From positions 357,260-421,259 of the forward strand of contig JAVRFV010002327.1 in assembly GCA_032716605.1 (NCBI GenBank): a stretch of 64,000 bases of DNA, in the 5' to 3' direction. The notes under the pieces were generated by a model. The model saw only the letters and a list, made by a program, of their open reading frames with translations, did no database searches and was not told the origin of the DNA. Positions 1 to 11,580 of the stretch are shown piece after piece. The position numbers and the translations under genes were made by a program. Position 1 is the stretch's first letter; each line of letters starts with the position of its first letter. This stretch comes from Paralithodes platypus (lineage: Eukaryota; Arthropoda; Malacostraca; Decapoda; Lithodidae).

Positions 1-255
1 AAGACCGGTGTAGCTAGGATGGGGGCTCCACCGTATATTTGTTTACTTTGATATTTTCTCTACTTGTGAAATGCCTCCTGTTGTTGCTCCCTTTTCTTTG
101 ATTGTCAGTTTGTTTTTAGTTTTATCAATTGTTTTGTGTGGATGTTATGTTAGTTTCACAAATGTTTAGCGTTATGTTGCTTTTGTTGTTTATCTTGTAT
201 AGTTTGCTTAACTCCTTCATGATTGACACATCTTGACAGTACATTACCAGAAGTA
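1..255. other. Unassigned AT-rich sequence at window start
   Basis: No open frame, RNA gene or clear repeat is visible. The sequence is T-rich on the plus strand. It ends at the left copy of the 51-bp direct repeat that flanks the LINE fragment. Confidence 0.4.
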
Positions 256-306
256 ACTTGGGTATCATTTTGCATTGTTTTTGTCCGTTAACCCTTTGAG
301 TACCAG
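256..306 (+). repeat. Left copy of 51-bp direct repeat flanking a LINE
   Basis: This 51-bp stretch recurs at 1532-1582 with four mismatches. The two copies bracket the minus-strand LINE fragment. They look like a long target-site duplication, although a pre-existing tandem duplication at the target is also possible. Confidence 0.55.
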
Positions 307-314
307 AAGTAACT

Positions 315-335
315 TAATAATAATAATAATAATAA
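315..335. repeat. (TAA)n microsatellite, 3' tail of the LINE
   Basis: Seven TAA units lie between the LINE stop codon side and the left flanking repeat. Microsatellite 3' ends are typical of CR1/L2-like elements, so this probably marks the 3' terminus of the minus-strand copy. Confidence 0.6.
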
Positions 336-483
336 GCATGTTACTTATTTCTCATAAGCGCCAATTTTTCCGAAGAATTCACTAGCGCTCGAAAAGAGAA
401 AGAAAAAAGAACAAAAATCAATGCATCAAAAGAAGGCTCATATACAACACACATTTAACAATCACTAGCAGTGGCAAAATAGC

Positions 484-1571
484 CTAAACTCTATAGCCAT
501 CTGTCATGACACCTCTCTCAAGATCATAGCTTCTCTCAAAGAGAAAAGTCTTAAGTTGTCTCTTGAAGCATTCAACAGAACTCAGTTGTCTCATGGACAG
601 CGGCAACCTGTTATACAACCTCGGAGCCATGTAGGAGAATGACCTCTCAAAGAAAGAAGACTGCTGGAAAGCCCTTGGTTCATCAAGACGAAAAGGGTCA
701 TTGTCATGACGCACAACTACACCATGGTGTGCCGGTGGGCGCCTGAGCAGCTCCGCAAGGTACCTAGGCTCACCAAATTTGAGAACCTTAAAAGTCACCA
801 AACACAACTTAAATTCTATTCTTGCTCTTACTGGCAGCCAGTGCAGTTCTATGTGAAGAGATGTAGTAGGAGTTCTAGGTGGAACACCAAAAATTAGTCT
901 TGCGGCCCTGTTAAGAACAGACTGAACTTTCTTCAAAATATAATTTGGAAGACCCACCAACAGGGCATTGCAATAATCAACACGAGAGAAGACCAATGAG
1001 TGAACCAACGTCAGGAGGCAACGTCTGGTTTTAAACGGCTTCACCAAATAGAGATTTCTGATGTGCAAGTAACAACTTTTAACTATCTGGTTTACATGCT
1101 CTTTTAAATCTAATCGGGAGTTCACATATACACCCAGATTTCGAACAGAGTTGGCCGGTCGCAGCTGAGATCCACCCACATTGATGGAGAAGGCACCTAC
1201 CATATCATCAGCTCTTCTATTTCCTCGGATGATGAGAATATCAGTTTTACCATCATTTAGTTTAAGTTTTCTCGCTCTCATCCACTTCTTGATATCAGAC
1301 ATCAACAATTCCATCTTACTCCGTATATCAACTATATTTGTGATTTTCACATAAATCTGGGTGTCATCTGCATAAAAGTGAAAGGTGACATTATGTGCAC
1401 GAAGCAGAAGAGACAAACTGCTAATATAATAAATAGGATAGGACCCAAAACTGATCCCTGCGGAACACCATACTGCAGGGGTGTCGAGTCCGAGACCACT
1501 TGATTTACCATCACACTCTGGGATCTACCTGACTTGGCTATCATTTTGCATTGGTTTTGTCTGTTAACCAT
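484..1571 (-). pseudogene. CR1/L2-type LINE reverse transcriptase, 5'-truncated and frameshifted
   Basis: This is the C-terminal half of a non-LTR retrotransposon polyprotein on the minus strand. The upstream part (1571 down to about 1420) carries the RT motif YGVPQGSVLGPILF. The downstream part (1416-484, 310 codons) begins near the catalytic FHFYADDTQIYVKI box. It continues through the thumb and C-terminal region, with motifs ARLIFGVPP, LHWLPVRARIEFK and APRLYNRLP that are usual for the CR1/L2 group of LINEs. The two parts lie in different frames around 1400-1420, so the copy is frameshifted. Endonuclease and fingers are missing, as expected for 5' truncation. The 3' end, at low coordinates, finishes in a (TTA)n microsatellite. 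Exact clade (CR1, L2 or relative) is uncertain. Confidence 0.85.
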
Positions 1572-1582
1572 TTGAGTACCAG
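1532..1582 (+). repeat. Right copy of 51-bp direct repeat flanking a LINE
   Basis: It matches 256-306 over 51 positions with four differences, so the insertion is not very recent. The boundary of the LINE insert is about 307-1531. Confidence 0.55.
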
Positions 1583-1637
1583 CGATGTGTGTCAGATTTG
1601 TATTGTGGCTATATTTTGACGATTGGTGGTTAAAAGG

Positions 1638-1850
1638 TTGGTTGGTTGAGATATTATTGAAGCCTAATTTTTTGCTAGAGGTCCTTCCTAAGCTGAATAA
1701 AGTGGTTGAAAAGAGTTGGTCGAGATGTATTGAAGCCTTATTTTTTGCTAGAGGTCCTTCCTAAGCTGAATAAAGTGGTTAAAAGAGTTGGTAGAGATAT
1801 ATTGAAGCCTTAATTTTGCTAGAAGTCCTTCCTAAGCTGAATAAAATAGT
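1638..1850 (+). repeat. Minisatellite, about 70 bp x 3
   Basis: Three tandem units each read roughly GTTGGTNGAGATAT-ATTGAAGCCTTA-TTTTGCTAGAGGTCC and end in TTCCTAAGCTGAATAAA. The last 20 bases of the unit are the same word that is dispersed through 5-9.3 kb. Confidence 0.75.
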
Positions 1851-1859
1851 CTCGCTGCC

Positions 1860-3590
1860 AGACGATTATAAAAAGGACCTCATGTGCAGTGATTTAGATT
1901 TGTTCTTATATTGTCTCGTCTCGGTTTGTGTATTTTGCAAGTTTAGGTCTATTGGTTTGAATATTTGCTTTACTTAATTTCTCATTTAAAAAAAAATCTG
2001 TTGGTCATTATTGTTTGTGCATTAGTCGTCTTGAGCATCCAGTCATTAGATACCTGTTGATGCTTTATTTCCCTTTAATTTTGTTGCTAAGTTCTTTTGT
2101 GTCTTTATATAGTTTGTTTGTTTATTGTGAAAGTTTTACATAATAATTGGTTTTGATTATGGTAATATTTGTCTGTTTATAGGCTATATAATTTATGTGT
2201 TTCCACATAGCAATTTTGACTAGTTATTTTGCCTTTGTCCCAGTTTTGGTTTGCTTAGTTTGACATTGTAATTTATTGATGAAACAATGCTATGGCATAT
2301 TGACTTAGGTCCTTACTATGTTGTATTTCTCAGTACCAATAATTGATGCCTTTTATAATTGTATAATTAACTCCGTATATTCTCAGGCATGTCCTTACTA
2401 TGTTGTATTTCTCAGTACCGGTAGCAATAATTGAAGCCTTTTTATATTTGTATAATGAATTATCAGTATATGCTCAGGCACATTCCCTTATATTTAGTTA
2501 TGCTTTTATTAATCTTTACTCAGTTTAATATGAGGGACTCCATATGTTTGGTACATGTACACTCTGATGCCATAGTCTGTAAGCCACTCAGACATTTATA
2601 TTCTTGTTAAGTCCATGATTATCGATATGCATCAAGCAGCCACTTGAACCAGGTGTCCATTGTATCCATGAAGTTTGGAATTTTATTAAGTTATTTCCAT
2701 AGCAATTTTGATTAGTTCCTTTGAGTGTATCTTGTGTAGTCCAAGTTTTAGTTAGTTTATTTTGAAAGTTTTACATTATAATTTGGCAAAGCCAAATATT
2801 ACAAGGTTTATTGAAAAACATAAGTACTGTATACCAAGTGACTTTTATTAGACAGAAATAACAAGTTTTAAAGGTTTATAATAATCATTTATAAAACATA
2901 CATTGTCAAGTAACAAACATCCAGTACCCAAAGTAATTACAGTAAAACCTTTTAGTAACTTCAGTTTCCAGTTATTTTGTCCTTATATCGTCTTTGGAAA
3001 TTTTACATTTTAATTTGTCATGTCCAATGACTTTAGTCAATGCCGCTTTATAAAGTTAGGATTGAGTTGTATAGTAATCAATTGAAAGTATATCATTGTC
3101 ACCGATGCTTTAAAAATCTATAATTGTTGTGATAGTATTTAAAATGATCAAATGTTATCTATTTAAAACAGCATTGACTTTATAGTTGAGAATCCCAAAG
3201 CCTAATGTTTGTAAGTGATGGAACTACCAGAACATTAAGTGAAATATAATTAGTGTCCATTGAAAGGTGCTTGAAGACTTAAAGTTATTCTATCACAAAT
3301 AACTCCTATAATATTTGGAAATACAGTAAAAGTTTTGAATACCATAATATCTTTATTATTATAATACATGTAATAGGATACAGTTCACCTTTGGTTCTTA
3401 CCAAAGGCTGGACTCTAGATAGAGTATTTTGTAAAAACAAAAAAATCAAAATGACTTGTCAAAACAATGAATGGGTTTGTCACCGCAAAAATTTGCCAGT
3501 CCGAGCTCCGAACATATAACTGTGAACATGCAAAATTTTCCAAAGTCCAAACCACCAAAAATTTTCAGTTCAGTCATAAGACTGGACTCG
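1860..3590. other. Degenerate AT-rich repeat sequence, no genes
   Basis: No coding region is supported. Several stretches (about 2205-2275, 2690-2790, 2950-3020) resemble, in degenerate form, the 3' terminal segment of the Penelope-like elements at 53.4-61.6 kb: TTTCCACATAGCAATTTTGA, then a GTTTAGTTTGCAAGTTTTAC-like end. They are best read as old, decayed element ends. Confidence 0.4.
2311..2478 (+). repeat. Tandem duplication, about 83 bp x 2
   Basis: Two consecutive units begin with CTTACTATGTTGTATTTCTC, contain CAATAATTGA-GCCTTTT and end near CTCAGGCA. No coding content. Confidence 0.6.
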
Positions 3591-3667
3591 GGAAAAAAAT
3601 TCATTAGTTTGTACTTTGGAAAATTTTACAAGTCCACAGTTCAGATATGTTCAGCAAAATTTTGCAA

Positions 3668-3858
3668 AGTGGCAAAGACTGAAATTGTTCAAAGTACAGT
3701 GGAACTTAGAAAACATTCAGTGGTGTAAACTTGGTTACATTTCACAAGTCCAGTGTGATGATGATCAGAACTAGACTTGTGAAATGTTCAAAAGTTTACC
3801 CTGAATTTTTTCTAAGTTCCACTGGACTCTGAAAAATTTCAGTCACTGGGACTTGGGA
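3668..3858. repeat. Foldback element with about 83-bp arms
   Basis: The left arm (3668-3750) and right arm (3774-3858) are imperfect inverted copies. The innermost 14 bases, ACATTTCACAAGTC and GACTTGTGAAATGT, pair perfectly across a 23-base loop. Further out, CAGTGGAACTTAGAAAA pairs with its complement. The similarity may extend outward to about 3600 and 3890. This is probably a foldback or MITE-type DNA transposon remnant. Confidence 0.65.
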
Positions 3859-3890
3859 AATTTCTGCTAAGTCCAGAATTTTCAGTGATA

Positions 3891-4600
3891 AAGGCTAGGG
3901 GGTGGGGGGTGGCCTTCAAACATTTGGGCCATTTGAAAAATTTCTATATTGAGCCAGGTTCACATTTACCCAAAACTGTGCATTTGAAACTTAACCTCAC
4001 ACAGGCCAGAGCTTGCTCTTGGTCCCATAACCCTTTCACTAGTTTTAAACTTTGTTTCTGTCAAACTCGCAATATTTTAGTTAACTCAGGAAAGACATCT
4101 TTCTCAAGCACTAACATATTGTGAAGTTAGCCAAAATCAGTTTTAACTCATGAAAGATTTATGGCACCAATCACAAGCATTGGCTAGTGAGAGGTTAAGT
4201 TTCACATGCACTAAAGCCATAAAAGACCACTTATGCAACCAGAATGAAGTTAATACAACCAAAGACTCATTCAGAGAAACATTACTTGCAATCTTAAGAG
4301 ACTTTAAGACCAGACAAATAATGAAGGCTCTGAACTGTATCATTATGCTTCTACAACATTACTTAAAAGAACTTGGCTACCATAGATAGACTTTGGTTTA
4401 GCTCTTTTAGTAATGATGGTTGAACATATCCCGAGTTCATAATGATCTTTGATTGTCAAACTGTTCATTATAGGTTGCTGAACTTTATATCTTGTGCGGT
4501 ATATAAATATGGTCAACTATCACATAACAGCCAAACAAACTTTAATTAAGTCGGTAAACAAATCTTAATAAAATATCTGTATACGGTAACAAATTTATTA
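3891..4600. other. No supported gene
   Basis: Short open frames here (for example 3885-4124 and 4150-4389) have no recognisable domain and overlap in both strands. I treat them as chance frames in AT-rich DNA. Confidence 0.4.
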
Positions 4601-4607
4601 TGAATGT

Positions 4608-4696
4608 TATTTATGAAAATACTGTATTACTTTCTTTGCATGTTAAGTGATATTTCCACTTAACGTGCAAAGAAACTATGTATTTTCATAAATGGC
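4608..4696. repeat. Foldback hairpin with about 40-bp arms
   Basis: CTTTGCATGTTAAGTG (from about 4634) faces CACTTAACGTGCAAAG (from about 4656) with one mismatch and a 7-base loop. The pairing continues outward through TATTTATGAAAATAC with a few gaps. Confidence 0.65.
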
Positions 4697-4919
4697 ATAT
4701 GTATAGTAAAATAATGTTTGTACCAATTTAAATACTTTATATTGACCAGCTATTTTTAAATCTAAGGTATTTTGCCAGATTTTCTCAGTCCGTGATAAGA
4801 CAAAACCCACATTTAAATATGCAAACCCAAGATATAAAGTTTTAAACCTACATAAATGTAGCCAAACCATTGCTTACATGATACAGTACACTCTTAAGCA
4901 AAAATAAGTACAATGGAAT

Positions 4920-5120
4920 CATGAACCTTTAACCCTCTCATAAAAGAATAAGTCATGCTGGCTAAGGAGAAATTTTATGCACTTCAGGAAAACCTCTAGG
5001 AATAATAAAGTATAAAACTCCATTAGACCCAGATCCTTCCAAAGCTTAATAAAATCATCCAATAGCCAGAACTAACAAGTCATGCTGGCTAAGAGAAATT
5101 CTATGCACTTTAGGAATGAT
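4920..5120 (+). repeat. Degenerate tandem duplication, about 145 bp
   Basis: The phrase AAGTCATGCTGGCTAAG, followed by GAGAAAT-TATGCACTT, occurs twice, near 4950 and near 5090. The second copy is shorter and diverged. No coding content. Confidence 0.45.
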
Positions 5121-8100
5121 TAAGAGCATAAATGCCAAAATAATTCCAAAGCAACATAAAATAATCAAATATCCAGAATTAACTTACTCCTATTTATCAA
5201 GGGGGTGATTATCACTTTCAGTAATTATAGTAGTAAATATATAGGCCAAAATTCTAAACTAATTCAAATATGATGCACTTTGGGAATATTGGCTAGCATT
5301 CAATTATATTCAGCTTAGGAAGTACCAGACCAATCAAGGGTTAATATATTACTATTACCCCTCTCATTGCTCAACAGTCTTCCTAAGCTGCATATAATAT
5401 TCAGGTAACCAAAATTAACTTAGTGATTCATATTCCTCAATGGATTAACTAAAAAGGCTTAAGTAAATAAACTGCATTACCGCACCAATTTCCTGGTCAA
5501 CTCTTCCAAAGTCAGAAATCACAAAGTGATTACCCATTATTAATCTTAGTGGCAAAGATATCTGGCTTAATTATAATAGAATAGTCTTTTATAATTGCCC
5601 AATATTTTTAGCATTAACATCAATAAACAGGAATCAAGCATGGGATTTTCATAATTTGGGAAGAGTCGGCCAGGGAATAGGATAGACAACATTCAGCCCA
5701 TTTCTTCTAGCCTTATCATATATTAAAATACAGAACCAGATTTGTAAGCAGTCCATTTTCTTTGCAATATCAATATAAATGCCATCACAAAAATCAAGGG
5801 ACATTAATATATATCAAAATGCACAAGTACATTTCCATACATATTTAATCTCAAGTTACATTTCAGTGGGCATTTTCTATGAATATAACTAGTTACAACA
5901 CTGCATACAAATCTTATGCTGTATCCTAAATTACTTTTTCTCCAATAGGTTCAATAGATTCCATAGCATTTACTTATTTATGGCTAAAGAGTATCTCAAT
6001 GGAATACATTGTAGAATGTGCAAACTTTTAGTGATGTCAAGTAGACAGTCCTTTACAAAATCTACTAAAGTATATAAAGTAAAATAATTTCTACTTCATA
6101 TATTTTCATTTTTGTATATATAAAAGATTATTTTAAGTATCGATTTGATTAAGGCCCCGATAATCAGGACACCCACCCTACCCCAGCTCTTGAGCAAAGA
6201 GTGTATGGTGTTAAAACTGAATAATTTTGAAAGCATATATAATGTTCCTCTTAATATACCATGACTTATATTTTCAGAGGGAATTACATTGCCTTCATAA
6301 ATCAATACTTAATTAGTCTTAAAACATACAAAAATTGCACATTCTAAAACATCATTCCATTAAAGATTTCATTACTGTATTATGCAGTTGTAGAAAAATA
6401 TGCATAACTTATATATCCAGTATTAATAAAGACAACTTTGAGTCAACAATAGAACAATGAAAAATTAAATATTGCAAAATTTCTAGTACTTTATACAAAT
6501 TCCCAAATTAATTACTTTAATTGCAAAGTATTTTGACAAACTCTAAGATTTAATTAAATTTTAATTTCCATTTGGGCTCTGTCTCAAGTCTGCCAACCCC
6601 AGCTATGGGGTATGTGCCTGAGTATATACATAAATACTCAATTTCATTACTTTAAATTTTCAGTCTTTGGACAAATGCTCAAATATTCCAAAAATGATAT
6701 TTATTTAAATTTTAAACTCCCTGTGCGGGCTCAGTCTCAAGTCGGCAAACCCAAACTATGGGGTGTATACATTTAATTACTTTAATTTCCAAGTCTATTT
6801 TGCAAGCAATATTTAGTTATGAATTTCTTTCTATTGAAGTCTCAAGTCGTCAATATTAAAACTCAATCAGAATAATTATGAATCATCTACAACTGCATCT
6901 CAAAAAGTAAACTTTAATCATCTATACAAACAGAACTTGCACCTTAAACTTTCAGTATACAATTACTTCCTTTATTCTGGCTAATGGATTATTTATTCAG
7001 CTTAGGTAGGGCCTGTGAGAGTCAGAAGCTTCATCTAGTCATTGCCCTTTACACTCTCAAAGGCCTTCTTAAACTGCTCAAATTTGTCAAATAGCCAGAA
7101 TATGGAAAAATATATTGCATTCCAAAAGGATTAATACACCATGGGGTTAGGGACATTTTTAGCTCAGTGTTAAACAGACAAATAAATACATAAATCATAA
7201 ATATAACAAATAAGCCCTTTACAAATGTAGTAATCCTTGTATAAAACTATGTATGAACTAAACTTATACCAATCCTACTAATCATTCAATAAAACTATGA
7301 ACTAACTAAAAGCCTATTAATTATACCTAATGTAGTAGTAATTCTATAAAACTATGAACTAAAACCCTATTGATTATACCTAGAACTAAAATCTAACTTT
7401 CATACTGTACTATAGACCAAGGCATCACTATCTCCCATCGCCAGACCTATGAGAGTTCCGTATGGAGCTCAGTGGTCTGGTTAATCTGCTCTACATAACT
7501 AACTAACTATCTCCCATCAGTCTTCCCTAGTACCATAAAAGATAATCCTTATTACCATATATACTGTAGGTACAGTACAGTACTGTATTAATAACTACTC
7601 TTCTCATAAGCTATAACCAAGTTTGAGCCATAAGCAAAAATAACACAAATGTAAACCTTCCGATTCAAAGTATTTTAACGATATATACCGTAAAATTTAT
7701 AACTATTTTTCAATCCTCACTCCTAAATACAGCTATAGGTCTCATATATATTCCCAATGACCAATTAGAGTTTCGGAAATCTACAATAATCTGCCAAAAT
7801 TATTACTTTCAGATAACAGGTACTGTACTAGAGTAATAAAGCTAATATTTCTAGCATTTGGGAAGTCAGCCAGGGTATCTTATTTTATAGGCAAATTCCT
7901 CAGAGCATCAAAGCAACATTTTCATCCCCAATTATATAGATTACAACTATTCTTAGACTTCACTGAACTTTATATAAATGACCAACAGTTACTTTCTTCA
8001 GGCTAACATTTGTTATTGAATTCTTAGCCTTCCAGCCTATTAAACTACTTTTCAACATTTATAGACCATTAATCCACTTTACTCAGCTTAGGAAGGATCT

Positions 8101-9100
8101 AAAGTTATAAATGGACAATTAAGGTTTGCTTCCATTCCCGTAGTATTTTGTAATTACTTCAGGTAACTTACTCATTACACCATTAGGTAAATCTTTTAAT
8201 TTACAATTTAAAAGTTTTATACCAACACTTCACTACTGCATTTGCAACTAATATATAGTACTGTATATTCTTCAACAGAGTACTGTATCAAATAAAAAAA
8301 TAGACTGCAAACTTATTTCAGTTATTTGCCTATTATTATCAGTTATTCAGTCTCACAAACTAGAATTGAGTTTCACTTACGCCAAAAATGCTCTTGCTTT
8401 ATACTATTTCAAACTTTATTGCTAATTGCTATTTTGACAAGTACTTAGTCTTCATATATAGTAATTTGTGTTTTAGTTTCTTTGGCAAGTTTTACTTTCA
8501 AATTTCTAATACTAAGCTGCCAGACTAATTCAAAGAAACATTAAAGACTATAGTATATAGAACCAATCATTATCAGATCTTTTACCAAACTTATTCCTAG
8601 CATATTTTACTATTTATAACTATTCACTACTACAACTAGGTACTTCTATTTTCAGCCTAACCCTATCCATTGAACAATACAGCATATCAAAATGTATAAT
8701 GGGCTTATATGGTATATATACAATTCACATCTCATTTTTTCTTTATTTACCAATGGAGCAAAGTCAAAAACTTACAATAGTGCATTAAAATAAGCGTCAG
8801 TAAAATAAATTAGGTTAAAGCTTGGATACTGCACATTAATTGCTTTCCTTAACTTAGGAGAGTTAACGAAAGCAACTCTAATCAGTAACCAAAGCTCTCC
8901 CATTCACTTTTACCTTGCCAAGTTCGGTTTGTATAAATTTACTCCGTTAGCAATGTTTACAGAACCCTTACAAACTTAAAATATTTCCAAAACACCAGGA
9001 TGGAAATGCTTTTAAGTTAATAAACACCTTCAGGATTAGGAAGCGTTCAGTTTATTCGATCATTAGATGCTTTTATTCACCTTAGGAAGGATCTATGGAT
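5121..9100. other. Gene-free degenerate repeat territory
   Basis: No coding region is supported over 4 kb. Recurrent fragments are visible: the TTCCTAAGCTGAATAAA word (both strands), GGGAAG-CAGCCAGGG at about 5657 and 7860, and an 80-bp segment at 6150-6222 repeated at 17476-17550. Tails resembling RTE 3' ends occur at about 6573-6640 and 6730-6762. The block appears to be built from several old elements now largely unrecognisable. Confidence 0.45.
6573..6640 (+). repeat. RTE-like 3' tail fragment
   Basis: The sequence contains GTCTCAAGTCTGCCAACCCC, then TATGGGGTATGTGCCTGAG and a short ATA-rich end. This matches the layout of the RTE 3' end at 14072-14130 (AGTCGGCTACCC, then ATGGGGATTGGGCCTGAG). 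A second shorter fragment lies at 6730-6762. Confidence 0.5.
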
Positions 9101-9103
9101 TCA

Positions 9104-9221
9104 TATTTTTTCACCAACCAACTTTACTTCTAAACTCAATGAAAAATACATGTGGCACTCCAAGGACTCGAACCTAGGAGACACAAAACTCTGCACATTT
9201 ATGCATTACGCTATAAAGACC
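9104..9221 (-). repeat. tRNA-derived SINE, copy a
   Basis: On the minus strand a tRNA-like head contains a B-box word GGTTCGAGTCC preceded by an A-box-like TAGCGTAATG. It is followed by a short tail reading ATTGAGTTTAGAAGTAAAGT and ending in TGGTGAAAAAA. Related copies lie at 16952-17040, 17835-17960 and 25758-25848. It is not a functional tRNA, because the acceptor and anticodon stems do not pair. Confidence 0.6.
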
Positions 9222-9734
9222 GTTAAAGAATTATGCACAAGGCTACGATATATTGGGTAGATTTGAGTTGCCAAAGACCTTCCTAAAACAGAAATTATAT
9301 AAAGATCGAATGAACTTTATGCACATCTTAATACCGAGGGAGCCAAGACTCTTCAAACATTGCTTCCGAAGGAAGTGGAACAATTAATACCCCGAAGCTA
9401 AGCCTACATAAACAAACTCTCACTCTCTCCGTTCATCCCTATATCCCGGGCACCTCGGGGGCAGGACCTGACGTTCGGAATCACTACTTATTGACAACCT
9501 TGTTGCGTACTAGCAGGAGACTGTTATGAATGACCGTACTAGTTTTCAGGCTGCAGTCGTGGGCCCGGAATATACTCAAAAAACAAATAAAATAAAAGTT
9601 CTACAGCTAAAAACAAATTTAAAGTTCGAAGTGGCTACGGGACACCACCACAAGTGTTTTCGTATTTATCGCCATATAATTCAGCCAATTAGACTGTTGA
9701 ATCGAAATTCTTTGGATTATTATTTATATTATCA
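9222..9734. other. Unassigned segment
   Basis: No gene is supported. The phrase at about 9629-9660 (CGAAGTGGCTACGGGACACC and following bases) is the reverse complement of the sequence that flanks the amplified palindrome at 16465-16650. Confidence 0.4.
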
Positions 9735-10222
9735 TTAACCCTTATTTAGCGGCGAGGAACATAAGTCGAGTTAAATAAAGCTGGACTATGTGGCGGCGCT
9801 CGACATAACTCGAGTGGCAATTTCAGCACGTAATGTGGCTGAGAGAGAGAGACAAGTGGTGGCAGGAGACTAGCGAGCGTATGACTGCTCCAGACCACCG
9901 CGGCGAACCTACTGACACAAATCTCAGCTCCCTCCTCCCTCTCTCACTCGCTACATACTCAATTATGTACTGAAAGTACCGAATTACCTGCTTTTTGCAC
10001 TCGCGTTGCACGGTTATTGCAAGAAAACTATCCATCATACAAGGATCGTTATGGTGTCATTCGAAAGCTCTGTTTATGCCCTTTCAGGGATAGGTACTTG
10101 TTTTACGTTCTGGGTCTTATTTAGGCATGAAAATGATCACGTAAACAGCCCTATTTTGGCTAAAAACACCCCGCTGTGCGGTACACATAAATAAACCGCA
10201 TAGGCCGCTCGTAAGGTGTTAA
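9735..10222 (+). mobile_element. TTAA-flanked non-autonomous DNA transposon, copy 1 (488 bp)
   Basis: Both ends lie at TTAA (9735-9738 and 10219-10222). The terminal sequences CCCTTATTTAGCGGC and, inverted, CACCTTACGAGCGGC form an imperfect inverted repeat. TTAA target duplications and CCC-type termini are hallmarks of piggyBac-superfamily elements. Near-identical 488-bp and diverged 470-bp copies occur inverted at 20318-20805 and 48318-48787. A 62-codon open frame at 10006-10194 is shared by the copies but has no transposase motif and is probably incidental. Confidence 0.75.
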
Positions 10223-10300
10223 AAACGTTGGACTTTATTAAATTATATTCCTACATGTTGTATATACAGACCTATTCCACATTCAACTCCCTACGCCACA

Positions 10301-10427
10301 CCACAGGCGCCTGAGTAGATGCTCGTGCGTCTATACAGGTATCTATATGTATATATAATAAAAAAAATATTATATATACATATAGATACCTGTATAGACG
10401 CACGAGCATCTACTCAGGCGCCTGTGG
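10301..10427. repeat. Perfect inverted repeat, 60-bp arms, A7 loop
   Basis: Bases 10301-10360 and 10368-10427 are exact reverse complements over all 60 positions, separated by seven A residues. The outer part is GC-containing (CCACAGGCGCCTGAGTAGAT) and the inner part is AT-rich (ATATATAATA). A transcript would fold into a long perfect hairpin. Confidence 0.95.
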
Positions 10428-10525
10428 CCACACACACTCACACATACCTATTTATACATCTAACTAGGCTTATATATACCGGTAGCCGTTATATGTGTGT
10501 ATATTCTTCGTCTTACATATCCATC

Positions 10526-10690
10526 TTATAAGAACATATGGGAGTCTGCAGACAGTCGATTGGCCAACACAAGGCAGATCCCTCTCACACCCAACCCATC
10601 TCGTTCATACGTTTATCTAATTTTATTTTGAAACTCTATCGTTCTTGATCCCACAATGGCGCTAGGTATCCTATTCCACATGTCTATTGT
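10526..10690 (-). pseudogene. 3' end of a jockey/CR1-like LINE (minus strand)
   Basis: Read on the minus strand, the codons give WNRIPSAIVGSRTIE, the usual extreme C-terminus of this LINE class. This is followed by GATGGGTTGGGTGTGAGAGG and a 3' tail with GGATCTGCCTTGTG, CCAATCGACTGTCTGCAGACTC and TCTTATAAG. The coding part is broken after about 25 codons. Six other fragments in the window share this tail. Confidence 0.7.
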
Positions 10691-10799
10691 CTACATATCT
10701 GTTACCATTATGGTATAATCAAACAGAATTAAAGTCATTCATACTTGCATAACGTGCTATAAGACAGCTTGACGACGTTCACAAGCACAAGTGCGTCAA

Positions 10800-11100
10800 T
10801 GTGTGGATAGCTACATGTGTTTGTGTAAATTAATATGTTTGTGAGTGTAATAAAAAGTAATGCAAATACAGTATATGTTCGTAAATAAATGTTTGTTTAC
10901 AAAATTAATGTTATATGGATGTTCAAATGCATGTCTACATGAGTATGTATGTGCGTGTGTAATGGCATGTACGTTTGGGTCATAATTTGGAAGGAACAAA
11001 ATTATATATTTGTGAAAGAAATTGCAAAGTACACTGTAAAGTGATCAGCTCAGTAGCAGTAGGCTTTCAAGAATAAACTGAATAGCTCAATGAATTAATT
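10800..11100. other. TG-rich low-complexity region
   Basis: The stretch is rich in TGTG and TGTATG words and reaches into the microsatellites that follow. Open frames here translate to histidine and threonine runs on the minus strand and are artefacts. Confidence 0.5.
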
Positions 11101-11150
11101 GGGTGTGAGCTGGATCTGCCTTGCGTAGGCCAGTTGGGGGGGGGGGGGGC
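11099..11150 (+). repeat. LINE 3' tail fragment interrupted by a G run
   Basis: TTGGGTGTGAGCTGGATCTG, then CCTTGCGTAGGCCAGTTG, matches the tail at 12850-12900. It runs into an unbroken run of 13 G residues at about 11137-11149, where the tail should continue. Confidence 0.55.
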
Positions 11151-11267
11151 GCAGTGCAACCTTGCATGCACGAGTAGGAATGTGCATGTACGAGCATAAA
11201 GCCTGTACGTTTGTGAGTGGAAATATGTGTTTGTATAATGGATGTACAAAATTAATAATGAATGTAC

Positions 11268-11580
11268 AATATGTTTGTGTGTGTGTGAGTGTGTGTGTGT
11301 GTGTGTGTGTGATAGAGAGAGAATGAGAGAGTCATTCACATGACTTGTCTTTGTGAATGTGTGTTTGTGTTTGTGCTTAGGAATGCGAATATATATTTGT
11401 GCGTGTGGTTCTGAAAGAACATTAGAGTGTGGGTGCGATTGTGGGAGGGAATATCAATGTGTGTGTGTGTGTATTCTGATTGGAAATGTGAAGGCGAGTG
11501 TGTAATTGTGAATGTATGTTCGAATATATGTGCGTTGTCGAGTGGTAATCTAAAAGTGTGTGTGTGTGTACATATATGAA
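11268..11580. repeat. (TG)n microsatellite cluster
   Basis: Several short TG or GT arrays (about 11277-11311, 11457-11472, 11556-11570) are embedded in TGTG-rich DNA. No coding content. Confidence 0.7.

Noticed and set aside
10006..10194. 62-codon frame conserved in the three TTAA elements
   Set aside because: Conservation is explained by common descent of the element. No transposase or other domain is visible. Kept as a side note only.
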